Shown here piece by piece: positions 17,099 to 26,399 of a stretch of 64,000 nt of DNA. Location of the stretch: the NCBI RefSeq assembly GCF_022829605.1, contig NZ_JAKSYD010000112.1, positions 124,001-188,000 of the forward strand, given 5' to 3'. This DNA is from Methylobacterium sp. E-065. Lineage in GTDB: Bacteria > Pseudomonadota > Alphaproteobacteria > Rhizobiales > Beijerinckiaceae. The stretch's first letter is position 1. Each line of letters starts with the position of its first letter. The position numbers and the translations under genes are program-made. The notes below the pieces were generated by a model. The model made no database searches. It saw only the letters and a list, made by a program, of their open reading frames with translations, and had not been told where the DNA came from.

Positions 17099-18421
17099 CT
17101 AGAAGCTGTCCCGGAGCCAGCGGCCGACCCGGTTCAGGTAGTTGTCGGTTCCGGTGGCCGCGAAGGCGCTGTGCCCACGCGGCTCGAAATGCTCGGCATG
17201 GGCAACCTGCGGGTAGACCAGCAGACCGACCGCCGCCGAGAAGGCCGGGCCCTTGGCGGCTTCCGGCAGGCCGCGGATCCCGAGGGGGCGGCCGATCCGA
17301 ACCTGACCCTGGAGGATGCGGCGAGCGACCTCCGGCAGGCCGACGAGCTGGCTGGCGCCGCCGGTGAGCACCACCCGCCGGCCGGCTTGCGCCGCGAAGC
17401 CGGCCTCGCGCAGCCGGTCGCGCACCAGCTCGATCACCTCCTCGACCCGCGGCTTGATGATCCGCACGAGCTGCGAGCGCGGGATGTGGGCCGGGGCCTC
17501 GCCCTCGTCCTCGCCGACGCCGTGGACCGCGATCATGTCCCGGTCGTCGGAGGGGGTTGAGAGGGCCGAGCCGTAGAGGGTCTTCAGCCGCTCGGCCGCC
17601 GCCATGCGGGTCGAGAGCCCCCGGGCGATATCCATGGTGACGTGGTGGCCGCCGACCGCCACCGCGTCCGCATGGACGAGGTGCCCGCCCGAGAACACGC
17701 CGACGCTGGTCGTGCCACCGCCCATATCGACGACGCAGACGCCCATCTCGGCCTCGTCGTCGACGAGTGCCGAGAGGCCGGCCGCGTAGGGCGTGGCGAT
17801 CACCGCCTCGACCCCGAGATGGCAATGCTCCACCGCCAGCATGACATTGCGCGCCGCAGCCAACTCGCTGGTGACGACGTGCAGATCGACGCTCAGCGCC
17901 TCGCCGATCATGCCCGACGGGTCGATCACCGCACCCTGCCCGTCCAGCGCGTAGCCGGTAGGGAGCGCGTGGAGCACGGCCCGGCCGGGGCTGACGCCGT
18001 GGGCGCTCGCGGTCTCGAGCACCCGCTCGACGTCGCTGCCCGTGACGGTGCCGGAGCGGACGTTCACCCGCGCCTGGAAATGCTGGGAGGCCAGCCGGCC
18101 ACCCGACATGTTGACGATGACCGACTGGACCTCGACCTTGGCCATCCGCTCGGCGGCGTGGACCGCCTGACGAATCGCGCCCTCGGCGGCGGCGAGATCG
18201 ACGATGGCGCCGCCCTTCAGCCCGAGCGAGCGCTGATGGCCGATGCCGATGATGCGCGCGAGGTGCGTGCGGCCGCGCAGCGTGGAGAGCGCTTCGGCGG
18301 GCTGCAGCTCGGCGATAAGGCAGACCACCTTGCTCGTCCCGATGTCGAGCACCGAGAGGGTGGTCGAGCGTCGGGCCGAGAGCGGCTTCAGGCGCGGTGT
18401 GAGGCCGTGTTGGCTGTGCAT
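17099..18421 (-). CDS. ftsA: Cell division protein FtsA
   Basis: Actin-like ATPase that anchors FtsZ to the inner membrane. The 440 residues contain phosphate-1 loop VLDIGTSKVVCLI, the FtsA-specific 1C domain with the SHS2 motif region, phosphate-2 loop VVDMGGGTTSVGVF, adenosine motif VVLTGGASQLVGL, and a C-terminal amphipathic tail (NRVGRWLRDSF) that fits the membrane-targeting helix. I took the ATG at 18421; a TTG at 18433 is in frame. It lies 52 bases after ftsQ. Confidence 0.97.
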   Translation of the reverse strand: MHSQHGLTPRLKPLSARRSTTLSVLDIGTSKVVCLIAELQPAEALSTLRGRTHLARIIGIGHQRSLGLKGGAIVDLAAAEGAIRQAVHAAERMAKVEVQSVIVNMSGGRLASQHFQARVNVRSGTVTGSDVERVLETASAHGVSPGRAVLHALPTGYALDGQGAVIDPSGMIGEALSVDLHVVTSELAAARNVMLAVEHCHLGVEAVIATPYAAGLSALVDDEAEMGVCVVDMGGGTTSVGVFSGGHLVHADAVAVGGHHVTMDIARGLSTRMAAAERLKTLYGSALSTPSDDRDMIAVHGVGEDEGEAPAHIPRSQLVRIIKPRVEEVIELVRDRLREAGFAAQAGRRVVLTGGASQLVGLPEVARRILQGQVRIGRPLGIRGLPEAAKGPAFSAAVGLLVYPQVAHAEHFEPRGHSAFAATGTDNYLNRVGRWLRDSF

Positions 18422-18473
18422 TGACGCTACCAAACGCGGGGTGCGGGACGGGCGGAGATCGATCGGAAGGGCA

Positions 18474-19415
18474 TCAGCTGGCCGCGCCCTTCTTCTTCGC
18501 CTTCTGGGCTTCCGCGCGGGTTGCGGCGGCCTCCTCGGTCAGGCGCACCACGACGCGGTCCGACATGCGCAGATCCACCGCGATGATGTCCTTTTCCAGG
18601 AGGCCGGCCTCGCGCTCGAACCGAACGAGACGGGCGAGCGCGGCGGCCGGGTCGACCTCGGGCAGGCGTACATCGACGCCGTCGAGCTTGAGGGTCCAGC
18701 GCCGGCCGGAGACGTAGGTGCCGGCCTTGATCCGGTCGGCGAGCGGGCCGGCGGCGGCGACCAGCGCCAGGTATTCCGGCAGCTTGGTGTTGGCCTCTTC
18801 GCCGACCACCAGGGGCAGGCTGGCGTAGCGGTCATCCCGCATCGCGTCGATCACCGTGCCGTCGGCCGCGATGACGCTGAGCTCACCGTTCTTCTGCCAG
18901 AGGGCGGCGGGCTCGCGCTCCACCTGGGTGATGGCGATCTCGTTGGGGTAGATCTTGCGCACCGAAGCCTGGGCGATCAACGGCACGCGCAGCAGCTTCT
19001 CGCGCACGGCGCCGACGTCGAGGAACGGCACCGAGGAGCGCCAGTCGATGCCGGCCGCAGCCAGGACTTCGCGATCGTACATCCGGGAGATGCCCGAGAT
19101 GGTTACGCGCTCGACGCCGAAGCCGAGTACCCGCGCCGCGATATCAAGGGGGCGTCCCTGCTCGGCCACGAAGGAATCGTAGCGCCCGCTCGCCACGAAG
19201 CCGGCAAGCGCAAAGGCCGCGAAGGTCATGGAGACGGCGACGGTTCCGGTCCCGCGGGACAGGCGTGCGCCCAGGCGCTGGCCGGAGCGCGCGCGGCGAA
19301 CCGAGAGCGACCGGGACGGGAGCCGGCCCATCACAGCCCCGGCGAAACGCGCGGGACCGCTTCGGCCGGCGGCGTCGCCGCTCAGCGATTCAGGGAAGCG
19401 TCCTCCACCATCCAT
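18474..19415 (-). CDS. ftsQ: Cell division protein FtsQ
   Basis: Bitopic inner-membrane protein that recruits FtsL/FtsB to the divisome. The 313 residues have a basic cytoplasmic N-terminus (about 1-57), one membrane helix (about 58-78, VAVSMTFAAFALAGFVA), a POTRA domain (about 95-165; VERVTISGISRMYDREVLAA) and the FtsQ beta domain. The C-terminus is Lys/Ala-rich. With the start at 19415 it overlaps ddl by 34 bases; the alternative ATG at 19331 would give a 51-base gap. The longer form has the MDGGGR start common in rhizobial FtsQ. Confidence 0.93.
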   Translation of the reverse strand: MDGGGRFPESLSGDAAGRSGPARFAGAVMGRLPSRSLSVRRARSGQRLGARLSRGTGTVAVSMTFAAFALAGFVASGRYDSFVAEQGRPLDIAARVLGFGVERVTISGISRMYDREVLAAAGIDWRSSVPFLDVGAVREKLLRVPLIAQASVRKIYPNEIAITQVEREPAALWQKNGELSVIAADGTVIDAMRDDRYASLPLVVGEEANTKLPEYLALVAAAGPLADRIKAGTYVSGRRWTLKLDGVDVRLPEVDPAAALARLVRFEREAGLLEKDIIAVDLRMSDRVVVRLTEEAAATRAEAQKAKKKGAAS

Positions 19416-20305
19416 CGGACGAGCTCACCGAAGCTAAGGCCCGCATGGGCCGCCATATCCGGCACAAGGCTCGTCTGGGTCATGCCGGGTTGCGTGTTGA
19501 CCTCGAGAACCACGAGTCGGCCGGTTCCACCCGGCGTGTCGTCGAATCGAAGGTCGGCACGGCTGACGCCCCGGCAGCCCAGTGCTTGATGCGCCGTTAA
19601 CGACAGTTCTTGGACACGCTGGTAAACATTTGGTTTAAGTTCGGCCGGCAGCACGTGGACCGAGCCCCCGGGCGCATATTTCGCGTCGTAGTCGTACCAG
19701 TCCCCCGTGGCGGCCTTCACCTCGATCACCCCCAGTGCCTTGTCGCCCATCACCCCGCAGGTGAGTTCGCGGCCGGCTATGTAAGGTTCTGCAAGGACTT
19801 GCTCGCCGTAGGTCCAGGCGTCCGAGCCCAGGATCTGGGGCGGATGCGAGCGCCCGTCGCGGACGATGATCACCCCCATGGATGAGCCCTCGGCGATCGG
19901 CTTCACCACGTAGGGTGGCGGCAGGGCGTGTGTCCGGGCGGCCTCGTGACGGTTAACGATCCGGCTCTCCGGCACGTCGATGCCGGCCGCGCGCATGGCG
20001 GTCTTCGCCCGCTCCTTGTTCATGGCGAGCGACGAGGCGAGGACGCCGGAGTGGGTGTAGGGGATCTTGAGGATCTCCAGCAGGCCCTGGATCTTGCCGT
20101 CCTCCCCGTCCGGGCCGTGCAGCGCGTTGAAGGCCACGTCGGGCCGGAGCGCGGTCAGCACCGTGGCGATGTCGGGCCCGACATCGACGCGCGTGACCCG
20201 ATAGCCCTCGCCTTCGAGGGCGTCCGCGCAGGCCTTGCCGGAATTGAGCGACACTTCCCGCTCGGCGGAGGTGCCGCCCAGGAGGACGGCGACGTGCTTG
20301 GACAT
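19382..20305 (-). CDS. ddl: D-alanine-D-alanine ligase
   Basis: Cytosolic ATP-grasp ligase that makes D-Ala-D-Ala for the peptidoglycan stem. The 307 residues include HVAVLLGGTSAEREVSLNSG, the ATP-grasp loop YVVKPIAEGSSMGV and the terminal VLEVNTQPGMTQTSLVPD. The ATG at 20305 gives the family N-terminus; an upstream in-frame ATG at 20347 overlaps the toxin gene. It sits between a toxin-antitoxin pair and ftsQ. Confidence 0.96.
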   Translation of the reverse strand: MSKHVAVLLGGTSAEREVSLNSGKACADALEGEGYRVTRVDVGPDIATVLTALRPDVAFNALHGPDGEDGKIQGLLEILKIPYTHSGVLASSLAMNKERAKTAMRAAGIDVPESRIVNRHEAARTHALPPPYVVKPIAEGSSMGVIIVRDGRSHPPQILGSDAWTYGEQVLAEPYIAGRELTCGVMGDKALGVIEVKAATGDWYDYDAKYAPGGSVHVLPAELKPNVYQRVQELSLTAHQALGCRGVSRADLRFDDTPGGTGRLVVLEVNTQPGMTQTSLVPDMAAHAGLSFGELVRWMVEDASLNR

Positions 20306-20343
20306 GGGGGGCTCCGGGGCGAGACTTTGTGGGGGGGATCGGC

Positions 20344-20700
20344 TCATGCCGGGCCGATCAGGCTCTTAATTGCAATGAAAACCTGGGCGGCCGTGTCGGC
20401 CGGCAGCGTCCCGATACGGCGCAGGATTCGGGTGGGCTCGATGCAGGCGATCTTGAGCGGGCGAACCACGGAAGCGACGCTGAGGCCGGCCGCGGTACCA
20501 TCGTCGATGCGGACATCACCCATGGCCTGCGTGTTGCGCGCACTCGTGATCATCGCGATCCAGACGTAGCCGGCTTCGGCCACAGCCGGCCCCGATACGA
20601 TGAGGGCGGGGCGCCGCTTCTCCGCCAATCGATCGGAATAGGGAAACGGAACGACTACGACGGTCCCGGCCGGCAGCTCAGAGGTCGGCATAGTCTTCAT
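20344..20700 (-). CDS. MazF/PemK-type endoribonuclease toxin
   Basis: 118 residues with the PemK/MazF fold signature: PAGTVVVVPFPYSDRLAEKR, RPALIVSGP and a downstream IAMITSAR strand, ending in the usual helix (DTAAQVFIAIKSLI). Family members cleave mRNA at short motifs and are held by a co-expressed antitoxin. The start at 20700 overlaps the antitoxin gene by 23 bases (an ATG at 20691 would overlap by 14). The pair sits between murB and ddl. The stop is 39 bases before ddl, so read-through would join it to the wall operon. Confidence 0.85.
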   Translation of the reverse strand: MKTMPTSELPAGTVVVVPFPYSDRLAEKRRPALIVSGPAVAEAGYVWIAMITSARNTQAMGDVRIDDGTAAGLSVASVVRPLKIACIEPTRILRRIGTLPADTAAQVFIAIKSLIGPA

Positions 20701-20911
20701 CGTCGATCGGGCCGGCCCATTCCGTGAAGGCCACGAACGGATCCTCCCCGTCAGGGGGAGCCTTGTCGATTCGGATGCCGTCCGGCGTGATCCGGTAGCG
20801 CAGGCGGTCCCCCGGCCGGATCGCAAGGTGCTCCCGCACCTCCGGTGGCAGCACGGTCTGGCTCTTCACCGAGACTTTTGAATATGCGGTCCGTGCGAGT
20901 TGATCCGCCAT
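20678..20911 (-). CDS. AbrB/MazE-type antitoxin
   Basis: 77 residues. The N-terminal swapped-hairpin DNA-binding domain (YSKVSVKSQTVLPPEVREHL and AIRPGDRLRYRITPDGIRI) is of the AbrB/MazE type. The acidic C-terminal tail (DPFVAFTEWAGPIDDEDYADL region) would wrap the toxin. It comes first, as antitoxins usually do, and overlaps the toxin start. Such proteins normally repress their own promoter. It lies 31 bases downstream of murB. Confidence 0.85.
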   Translation of the reverse strand: MADQLARTAYSKVSVKSQTVLPPEVREHLAIRPGDRLRYRITPDGIRIDKAPPDGEDPFVAFTEWAGPIDDEDYADL

Positions 20912-20942
20912 GTCGATCCCCCAGCGCCGCCGGACTTACATC

Positions 20943-21875
20943 TTACCGTCTTACCGCCGAAGTCGCCAATCCGATCCGCCGGATCTCCCAGCGCAGTTCG
21001 ACGCCGCTGGTCTCCCGCACCCGCCGCCGGACTTCTTCGCCCAGCCCTTCGATGTCGTCCGCGGTGGCAGCGCTGGTGTTGATCAGGAAATTGCAATGCA
21101 TCTCGCTGACCTGGGCGCCGCCCCGTGTCAGCCCCCGGCAGCCGGCAGCGTCGATGAGCTGCCACGCCTTGCCGCCCGGCGGGTTGGCGAAGGTCGAGCC
21201 GCCGGTGCGTTCGCGGATCGGCTGGGCGGCCTCGCGGGCGGCGGTGACCCGCTCCATCTCGGCCTCGATGGCGGTCCGGTCGCCGGGCTTTCCGCGGAAC
21301 CGGGCGCGGGTGAAGATCACGTCCTCCGGCGCGTCCGAATGCCGATAGGAGAAGCCCATCTCGGCGTGGCTGAACGTGCGGAGCGCGCCCCGGCGGTCGA
21401 GGCCGGTTGCCTCGATCAGCACGTCGGTGGTCTCGCCACCATGGGCGCCGGCATTCATGCGCAGCGCGCCGCCGATCGAGCCCGGGATACCGCGGTAGAA
21501 CGCGAGCCCGTCGAGCCCGGCCTCGGCGGCGGCCTTCGCGAGGCGCATGTCGGGAACGGCTGTGCCGACCGTCAGGGTATCGCCGTCGATCGCGATGCCA
21601 CCGAACGTCTTTCCCCCTAAGCGGATCACCACGCCGGGCACGCCGCCGTCGCGGACGATCAGGTTGGAACCGAGGCCGATCACCGTCACCGGCACGTCCG
21701 GCTCAAGGGCGGCGAGGAGGCGGGCGAGATCCTCCTCATCAGCCGGGGTGAACAGCACCTCGGCCGGTCCGCCGACGCGGAACCAAGTGAGATCGGCCAG
21801 CGGATGCTCGGCGAGCAGGCGCCCGCGGAGATCGGGGGCGGCGGCGCGGATTCGGTCGTGGAGGGATGCGGTCAT
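20943..21875 (-). CDS. murB: UDP-N-acetylenolpyruvoylglucosamine reductase MurB
   Basis: FAD enzyme that reduces UDP-GlcNAc-enolpyruvate to UDP-MurNAc in the cytosol. The 310 residues show FAD-binding loops ([44 protein letters not shown]), the substrate tyrosine in FSYRHSD and the proton-donor serine region [10 protein letters not shown], typical of type II MurB. The start ATG (21875) overlaps the stop of the open frame left by the broken DUF559 gene as ATGA. Confidence 0.96.
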   Translation of the reverse strand: MTASLHDRIRAAAPDLRGRLLAEHPLADLTWFRVGGPAEVLFTPADEEDLARLLAALEPDVPVTVIGLGSNLIVRDGGVPGVVIRLGGKTFGGIAIDGDTLTVGTAVPDMRLAKAAAEAGLDGLAFYRGIPGSIGGALRMNAGAHGGETTDVLIEATGLDRRGALRTFSHAEMGFSYRHSDAPEDVIFTRARFRGKPGDRTAIEAEMERVTAAREAAQPIRERTGGSTFANPPGGKAWQLIDAAGCRGLTRGGAQVSEMHCNFLINTSAATADDIEGLGEEVRRRVRETSGVELRWEIRRIGLATSAVRR

Positions 21876-22412
21876 TGGTGTTTCTCCCCTCGCCCCGCTT
21901 GCGGGGAGAGGGATGCGACGACCTTGTCGTCGTCGCATCGAGGCGGCAGCCGAGGGTGAGGGGGCGGTTCCGGATGTGACTCGACCGGAGCCGCCCCCTC
22001 ACCTTCGCCCTGTGGGCTCGCCGCGCCGACGACGGGGTCGTCGCGGCCCTCTCCCCGCGCGCGGGGAGAGGGGGGAAGCGCGGCCAGGATGGTGTCCAAG
22101 GCACCGATGATGTTGTTCACAATCTCTGCGTTCCAGCATCGCAGGATGCGATAGCCCTGCGTGGCCAGCCACGCGTCGCGAACGCGATCATGCTCGCTGT
22201 CGGCATGCTGGCCACCGTCGAGTTCGATGATCAGTCGAAGATCCCGGCAGCAGAAATCTGCGACGTATCGGCCGATCGACTCCTGACGGGTGGAACTTGA
22301 AACCAGCCAGACGCCGGTCGCGCAGGCGATACCAGAGGCGGCGTTCTGCCTCGGTCTGCGTCTCGCGTAAGCCCCGCCGGAAACGACTCCGTTCCGGATC
22401 GGCTTCGCGCAT
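21872..22412 (-). pseudogene. DUF559 (Vsr-like nuclease fold) gene with a frameshift
   Basis: The first frame starts at 22412, 4 bases past murC, with MREADPERSRFRRGL and then AERRLWYRLRDRRLAGFKF. The family pattern continues in the next frame as RQESIGRYVADFCC, LIIELDGGQHAD and RILRCWNAEI. One extra base in a GGG run at 22288-22290 (plus strand) breaks it; removing it restores FKFHRQESIG. The D...ELDG motif is the PD-(D/E)XK-like core of DUF559 proteins. The second frame does not stop after the domain but runs through a palindromic repeat (LPPSPRARGEG onward) and ends as ATGA at the murB start. It could be a sequencing error, a real null, or a programmed shift. Confidence 0.75.
21887..22072. 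repeat. Mosaic palindromic repeat between murC and murB
   Basis: The ends carry the same hairpin, CCCTCTCCCCGC against its complement (21887-21912 with one mismatch; 22047-22072 perfect). Inside are an 11-bp stem (21912-21922/21929-21939) and a long stem with arms 21955-21973 and 21985-22003. About 186 bases of nested palindromes form the 3' tail of the broken DUF559 frame. Confidence 0.75.
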
Positions 22413-22416
22413 CCCC

Positions 22417-23823
22417 TCACTGCCCCCGCGCCGCCAGCTCATCCGGCAGCGCATAAGCCCATTGGGTGATCGTGCCGGCGCCGAGGAACACCACGTAATC
22501 GCCCGGCTTGGCGAGGTCGGCGATGATCCCGGCCAGCTCCTCCGGCCGCTCCAGCGCCCGGGCGTCCCGGTGGCCGCGGGACCGCAGGCCCGCCACGAGG
22601 CTGTCGCGGTCGAACCCTTCGATCGGCGCTTCGCCGGCCGCGTAGACCGGGGCGACGATCACCGTGTCTGCGTCGTTGAAGCAGGTGCAGAAATCGTCGA
22701 AGAGCGATTGCAGCCTTGTGTAGCGGTGCGGCTGCACGATCGCGATCACCCCGTGCTCGGTCGAGGCGCGGGCGGCCTTGAGCACCGCCTTGATCTCCAC
22801 CGGATGGTGTCCGTAATCGTCGAAGATCGTCGCGCCGTTCCATTCGCCGGTTCGGGTGAAGCGCCGCTTCACGCCGCCGAATCCGGCGAGTGCGTTGCGG
22901 ATCGCCTCGGGCTTCACGCCGAGTTCGTGCGCCACTGCCAAAGCCGCGGTGGCGTTGAGCGCGTTGTGCTTGCCCGGCATCGGTAGGACCAGATCCTCCA
23001 TCTCCATCCGGTAGCCCGGACGGCGGTCGCGGATCATCACCCGGAAGCGGCTCTGGCCGCCGCGCAGGTCCACGTCGATCAGGCGCACGTCGGCCTGCGG
23101 ATTCTCGCCGTAGGTGATGATCCGCCGGTCCTCAATATGGCCGACGAGGTCCTGCACCACCGGATGGTCGGTGCACATCACGGCGAAGCCGTAGAACGGG
23201 ATGTTGTCGATGAAGCGCCGGAACGCGTCCTTGACCGCCTCGAACGAGCCGAAATGGTCGAGATGCTCGGGATCGATATTGGTGACGATCGCCACGTCGG
23301 CGGGCAGCTTGAGGAAGGTGCCGTCGGATTCGTCGGCCTCCACCACCATCCAGTCGCCCTCACCCATCCGGGCGTTGGTGCCGTAGGCATTGATGATGCC
23401 GCCGTTGATCACGGTCGGATCGAGGTTGCCGGCATCCAGCAGGGTCGCGACCAGGGACGTGGTCGTGGTCTTGCCGTGCGTGCCCGCGATGGCGACGCAG
23501 GATTTGAAGCGCATCAGCTCGGCCAGCATCTCGGCCCGGCGCACCACGGGCAGGCGGCGCTCCCGGGCGGATTCCAGCTCCGGGTTGTCACGCTGGATCG
23601 CCGTCGAGACCACGACCAGCGCGGCCTCCGCGACGTTGTCGGCATTGTGACCCACGAAGGTGCGCATGCCCTTCTCGGCGAGACGGCGGACATTGGCGTT
23701 GTCGTTGGCGTCCGAGCCCTGCACCGTGTAGCCGAGATTGTGCATCACCTCGGCGATGCCGGACATGCCGATGCCGCCGATGCCGATGAAGTGGATGGGA
23801 CCGAGCTTGTCGGGCAGCTTCAT
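22417..23823 (-). CDS. murC: UDP-N-acetylmuramate-L-alanine ligase MurC
   Basis: Cytosolic ATP-dependent ligase that adds the first stem residue to UDP-MurNAc. The 468 residues start [20 protein letters not shown] (substrate Rossmann domain), with the ATP loop GTHGKTTT at 114-121, then [11 protein letters not shown] and [14 protein letters not shown]. The ATG at 23823 begins the family N-terminus; the frame is open further upstream without family character. It follows murG by 49 bases. Confidence 0.97.
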   Translation of the reverse strand: MKLPDKLGPIHFIGIGGIGMSGIAEVMHNLGYTVQGSDANDNANVRRLAEKGMRTFVGHNADNVAEAALVVVSTAIQRDNPELESARERRLPVVRRAEMLAELMRFKSCVAIAGTHGKTTTTSLVATLLDAGNLDPTVINGGIINAYGTNARMGEGDWMVVEADESDGTFLKLPADVAIVTNIDPEHLDHFGSFEAVKDAFRRFIDNIPFYGFAVMCTDHPVVQDLVGHIEDRRIITYGENPQADVRLIDVDLRGGQSRFRVMIRDRRPGYRMEMEDLVLPMPGKHNALNATAALAVAHELGVKPEAIRNALAGFGGVKRRFTRTGEWNGATIFDDYGHHPVEIKAVLKAARASTEHGVIAIVQPHRYTRLQSLFDDFCTCFNDADTVIVAPVYAAGEAPIEGFDRDSLVAGLRSRGHRDARALERPEELAGIIADLAKPGDYVVFLGAGTITQWAYALPDELAARGQ

Positions 23824-23872
23824 GGGTCGAACCGTCTGGTGGCGGGATCGCCGGTGCGGAATCCCGTAAGGA

Positions 23873-24982
23873 TCAGGTGCGGGCCGCCGTCTTGACGACG
23901 ACCTCGGCCAGCCGTTCGGCGGCATCATGGATGCCCGCGCTTCTGGCCGCATCGGCCGCCGCGGTCAATTTTGCCGGCGTTGCGAAGCAGGCGGTCAGCT
24001 CTGCGGCGAGGCGATCCGGGGTGAAGTCCGACTGCTTCACGGCCAAAGCGGCGCCGATGGCGTCGAGGGTCGCGGCGTTGGCAGCCTGGTCTTGATCGAG
24101 CGAGCCGGGCAGCGGCACGAGGATCGCCGGACGACCGATCGCTGCGAGTTCCGAGACCGTCGAGGCGCCCGAGCGCCCGACCACGAGGTGGCTTGCCGCC
24201 ATCCGGGCGGGCAGGTCTTTAAAGAACGGCGCCGCCTCGATCCCGGCGAGACCCATCGCAAGGTAGCGGTTCTGCACCGCCGTCAGATCCTCGGGTCGGA
24301 CCTGCTGCACGAGGTGCAGCCGGGCGCGCAGGGCGTCAGGCAGGCGCGCGAGCGCCTCGGGCACGACCTCGCCCATGACCCGGGCACCCTGGCTGCCGCC
24401 GAATACCAGGAGGCGCAGAACGTCACCGTCGCCGAAGGCAGGGTACGCGACCTTCGCGGCCTCGATCACCGCTGGGCGAAGCGGGTTGCCGGTGTGGATG
24501 CGCGGTGCCTTCGCCTTGTCGGGCACCCCGCGTACCACCTTGAAGCCCGTGGCGATGGTGCGCGCGCCCCGCGCCAGGAAGGCGTTGGCCCGGCCCATCA
24601 CGGCGTTCTGCTCGTGCAGGATCGTCGGGACCCGCAGGATCTGGCCGGCCAGGACCGGAGGCACGGTCGGGTAGCCGCCGAAGCCCACGATGGCGGCCGG
24701 GTTGATCCGGCGGATCTCCTTGGCAGCGACGCCGAAACCGCGGCCGAGCGTCAGAACGGCATTGGCCCGTTTCAGGGGCGAGCGGCCCGAGGGCGTCGCG
24801 GACGCGATGGTGATGACCTCGGAAGCCGGGAACTCGGAGGCGATCGAATCGACCCGGGCATCGGTGGCGAGCGCCACTCGGATGCCGCGGGCGCGGAGCG
24901 CGTGGGCGAGGCTCTCGGCCGGGAACAGGTGGCCGCCGGTGCCGCCCGCGCAGAGCAGGATCGTGGGGGTGAAGACCGTCAC
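23873..24982 (-). CDS. murG: Lipid II synthase (GlcNAc transferase) MurG
   Basis: Membrane-associated glycosyltransferase that converts lipid I to lipid II. The 369 residues have the N-terminal glycine loop ([18 protein letters not shown]), [30 protein letters not shown] and the UDP-GlcNAc motif [22 protein letters not shown]. It starts at a GTG that overlaps the ftsW stop as GTGA, so translation is probably coupled. The upstream extension of the same frame only mirrors ftsW. Confidence 0.96.
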   Translation of the reverse strand: MTVFTPTILLCAGGTGGHLFPAESLAHALRARGIRVALATDARVDSIASEFPASEVITIASATPSGRSPLKRANAVLTLGRGFGVAAKEIRRINPAAIVGFGGYPTVPPVLAGQILRVPTILHEQNAVMGRANAFLARGARTIATGFKVVRGVPDKAKAPRIHTGNPLRPAVIEAAKVAYPAFGDGDVLRLLVFGGSQGARVMGEVVPEALARLPDALRARLHLVQQVRPEDLTAVQNRYLAMGLAGIEAAPFFKDLPARMAASHLVVGRSGASTVSELAAIGRPAILVPLPGSLDQDQAANAATLDAIGAALAVKQSDFTPDRLAAELTACFATPAKLTAAADAARSAGIHDAAERLAEVVVKTAART

Positions 24983-26145
24983 CGCATCACTCCGGCCACG
25001 GTGGCGGGTGCGGTGCCGGGGGGCTTCTGGCTGAGCAGGATGGTGCGCGGACGCTTCCGGGTCAGGGCGACGAGGAAGCCCGTGCCGAGCGCCAGGGATA
25101 TCAGCGACGAGCCGCCGTAGGACACGAAGGGCAGCGTCATGCCCTTGGCAGGCATCAGCTGGGTGTTCACCGCCATGTTGATGCACGCCTGCAAGCCGAA
25201 GAGTGTGGTCAGGCCGGTGATCGCCAGCCGCGAGAACGTGTCGTCGGTGCGCCGGGCGAGCTTGAGGCCGCGCAGCACGATGAAGGCGAACAGCGCCACG
25301 AGGCAGAGGCAGACGATCACGCCGAACTCCTCGCCGGTGACTGAGAAGATGAAGTCGGTGTGGGCGTCCGGCAGGTGCCGCTTGGCCACGCCCTCCCCCG
25401 GCCCGGTGCCGAACCATCCGCCCGAGCGGAAGGATTCGCGTGACCAGAAATCCTGGAAGCCACCGCCGGAATCCCGGTCGAGGAACTTGTTGAAGCGCTC
25501 GCGCACGTGGTGGAAGAACAGGTAAGCCGCAAACACGCCCCCGAGCCCGAGCACCCCGAGCACCGCGACCCAGATCAGGTGCAGGCCGGCCACGAAGAAC
25601 AGCGCGCACCACACCATGGTAATCAGCATGGTCTGGCCGAAATCGGGCTGAAGCAGCAGCGGCACGATGGTGATCGGCAGGAGCAGCATCGCCAGGAAGC
25701 CGCCGGGCATGTCGCGGCGCTGCGCCCCCTCCGAGAACGCCCACGCGGACACCACCACGAAGGCCGGCTTCACGAATTCCGAGGGCTGGAGGCCGAAGGG
25801 GCCGAACTGGATCCAGCGATGTGCGCCCTTGATCTCGGGGCCGAACTTGCCGGCGAGCAGGCAGAGGGCGACGCCGCAGATCCAGGTGACCAGGGCCAGC
25901 CGGCGGATGCCGCGCAGGGACAGGAACGAGACCGCGCAGATCAGCAGGATGGTCGGCGCGAGGTACATCGCCTGCCGGTTCAGGAAGTAGAAGGTCGGCA
26001 GGCCGATGCGCTCGGCGACCGGCGGGCCGCCGCCCATCAGGAAGACGAGGCCGGCGACCATGAGCGCGAACAGGGCCGCGAGCAGGCCGCGGTCCACGGT
26101 CCACCACCAATCTGTCAGGGGGGTGCGTTCAGCACGTGACATCAT
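24979..26145 (-). CDS. ftsW: Divisome glycosyltransferase FtsW
   Basis: SEDS-family peptidoglycan polymerase of the divisome. The 388 residues have about ten membrane helices and the family motifs GPEIKGAHRWIQFGPFGLQP, ITGEEFG-like loop (SVTGEEFGVIVCLCLVALFA) and PFVSYGGSSLISL. A conserved catalytic aspartate region lies in PDAHTDFIFSV. It is separated from murD by an inverted chemoreceptor gene, so it cannot be in the same transcript as murD unless the message reads antisense through that gene; a separate promoter within 26146-26399 is likely. Confidence 0.96.
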   Translation of the reverse strand: MMSRAERTPLTDWWWTVDRGLLAALFALMVAGLVFLMGGGPPVAERIGLPTFYFLNRQAMYLAPTILLICAVSFLSLRGIRRLALVTWICGVALCLLAGKFGPEIKGAHRWIQFGPFGLQPSEFVKPAFVVVSAWAFSEGAQRRDMPGGFLAMLLLPITIVPLLLQPDFGQTMLITMVWCALFFVAGLHLIWVAVLGVLGLGGVFAAYLFFHHVRERFNKFLDRDSGGGFQDFWSRESFRSGGWFGTGPGEGVAKRHLPDAHTDFIFSVTGEEFGVIVCLCLVALFAFIVLRGLKLARRTDDTFSRLAITGLTTLFGLQACINMAVNTQLMPAKGMTLPFVSYGGSSLISLALGTGFLVALTRKRPRTILLSQKPPGTAPATVAGVMR

Positions 26146-26263
26146 GCCGGGTAACGACTCCAGTCCGTGCGAACGACGATCCGCGCGGGTCGGGCTGGAT
26201 CCTGTGCAGGAATGGTAAACGGAGCCTTATGGCGGGCCGCGTCCGCGCGCGCTGCGGCGGCGA

Positions 26264-26330
26264 CGGATCAAGCATACTGGTATCCGAATACTGGACTTAA
26301 GATACGCTATGTTAATTTTGGTAACGCAAC
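26264..26330. promoter_or_regulatory. AT-rich stretch with repeated ATACTGG, between ftsW and the chemoreceptor gene
   Basis: The divergent gap 26146-26399 (254 bases) contains an unusually AT-rich island. ATACTGG occurs at 26274-26280 and 26288-26294, 14 bases apart, enclosing the near-palindrome GTATCCGAATAC. TTAAGATACGCTATGTTAAT follows. This is the likely place for promoters in both directions, but no -35/-10 pair is convincing. Confidence 0.4.
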
Positions 26331-26399
26331 TTGCGGGTGTATTTACCCGGCGACACGGAGCGTGAGGCGTCCGGTCCGCCAACCGGAAGTCGGCACGCC

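Noticed and set aside
15362..17560. Plus-strand open frame of about 732 codons opposite ftsZ and ftsA
   Set aside because: Antisense shadow; no motif, and FtsZ and FtsA are certain on the minus strand.
24983..26110. Upstream extension of the murG frame across ftsW
   Set aside because: The extra codons only mirror ftsW in another frame; the GTG at 24982 starts the MurG family sequence.
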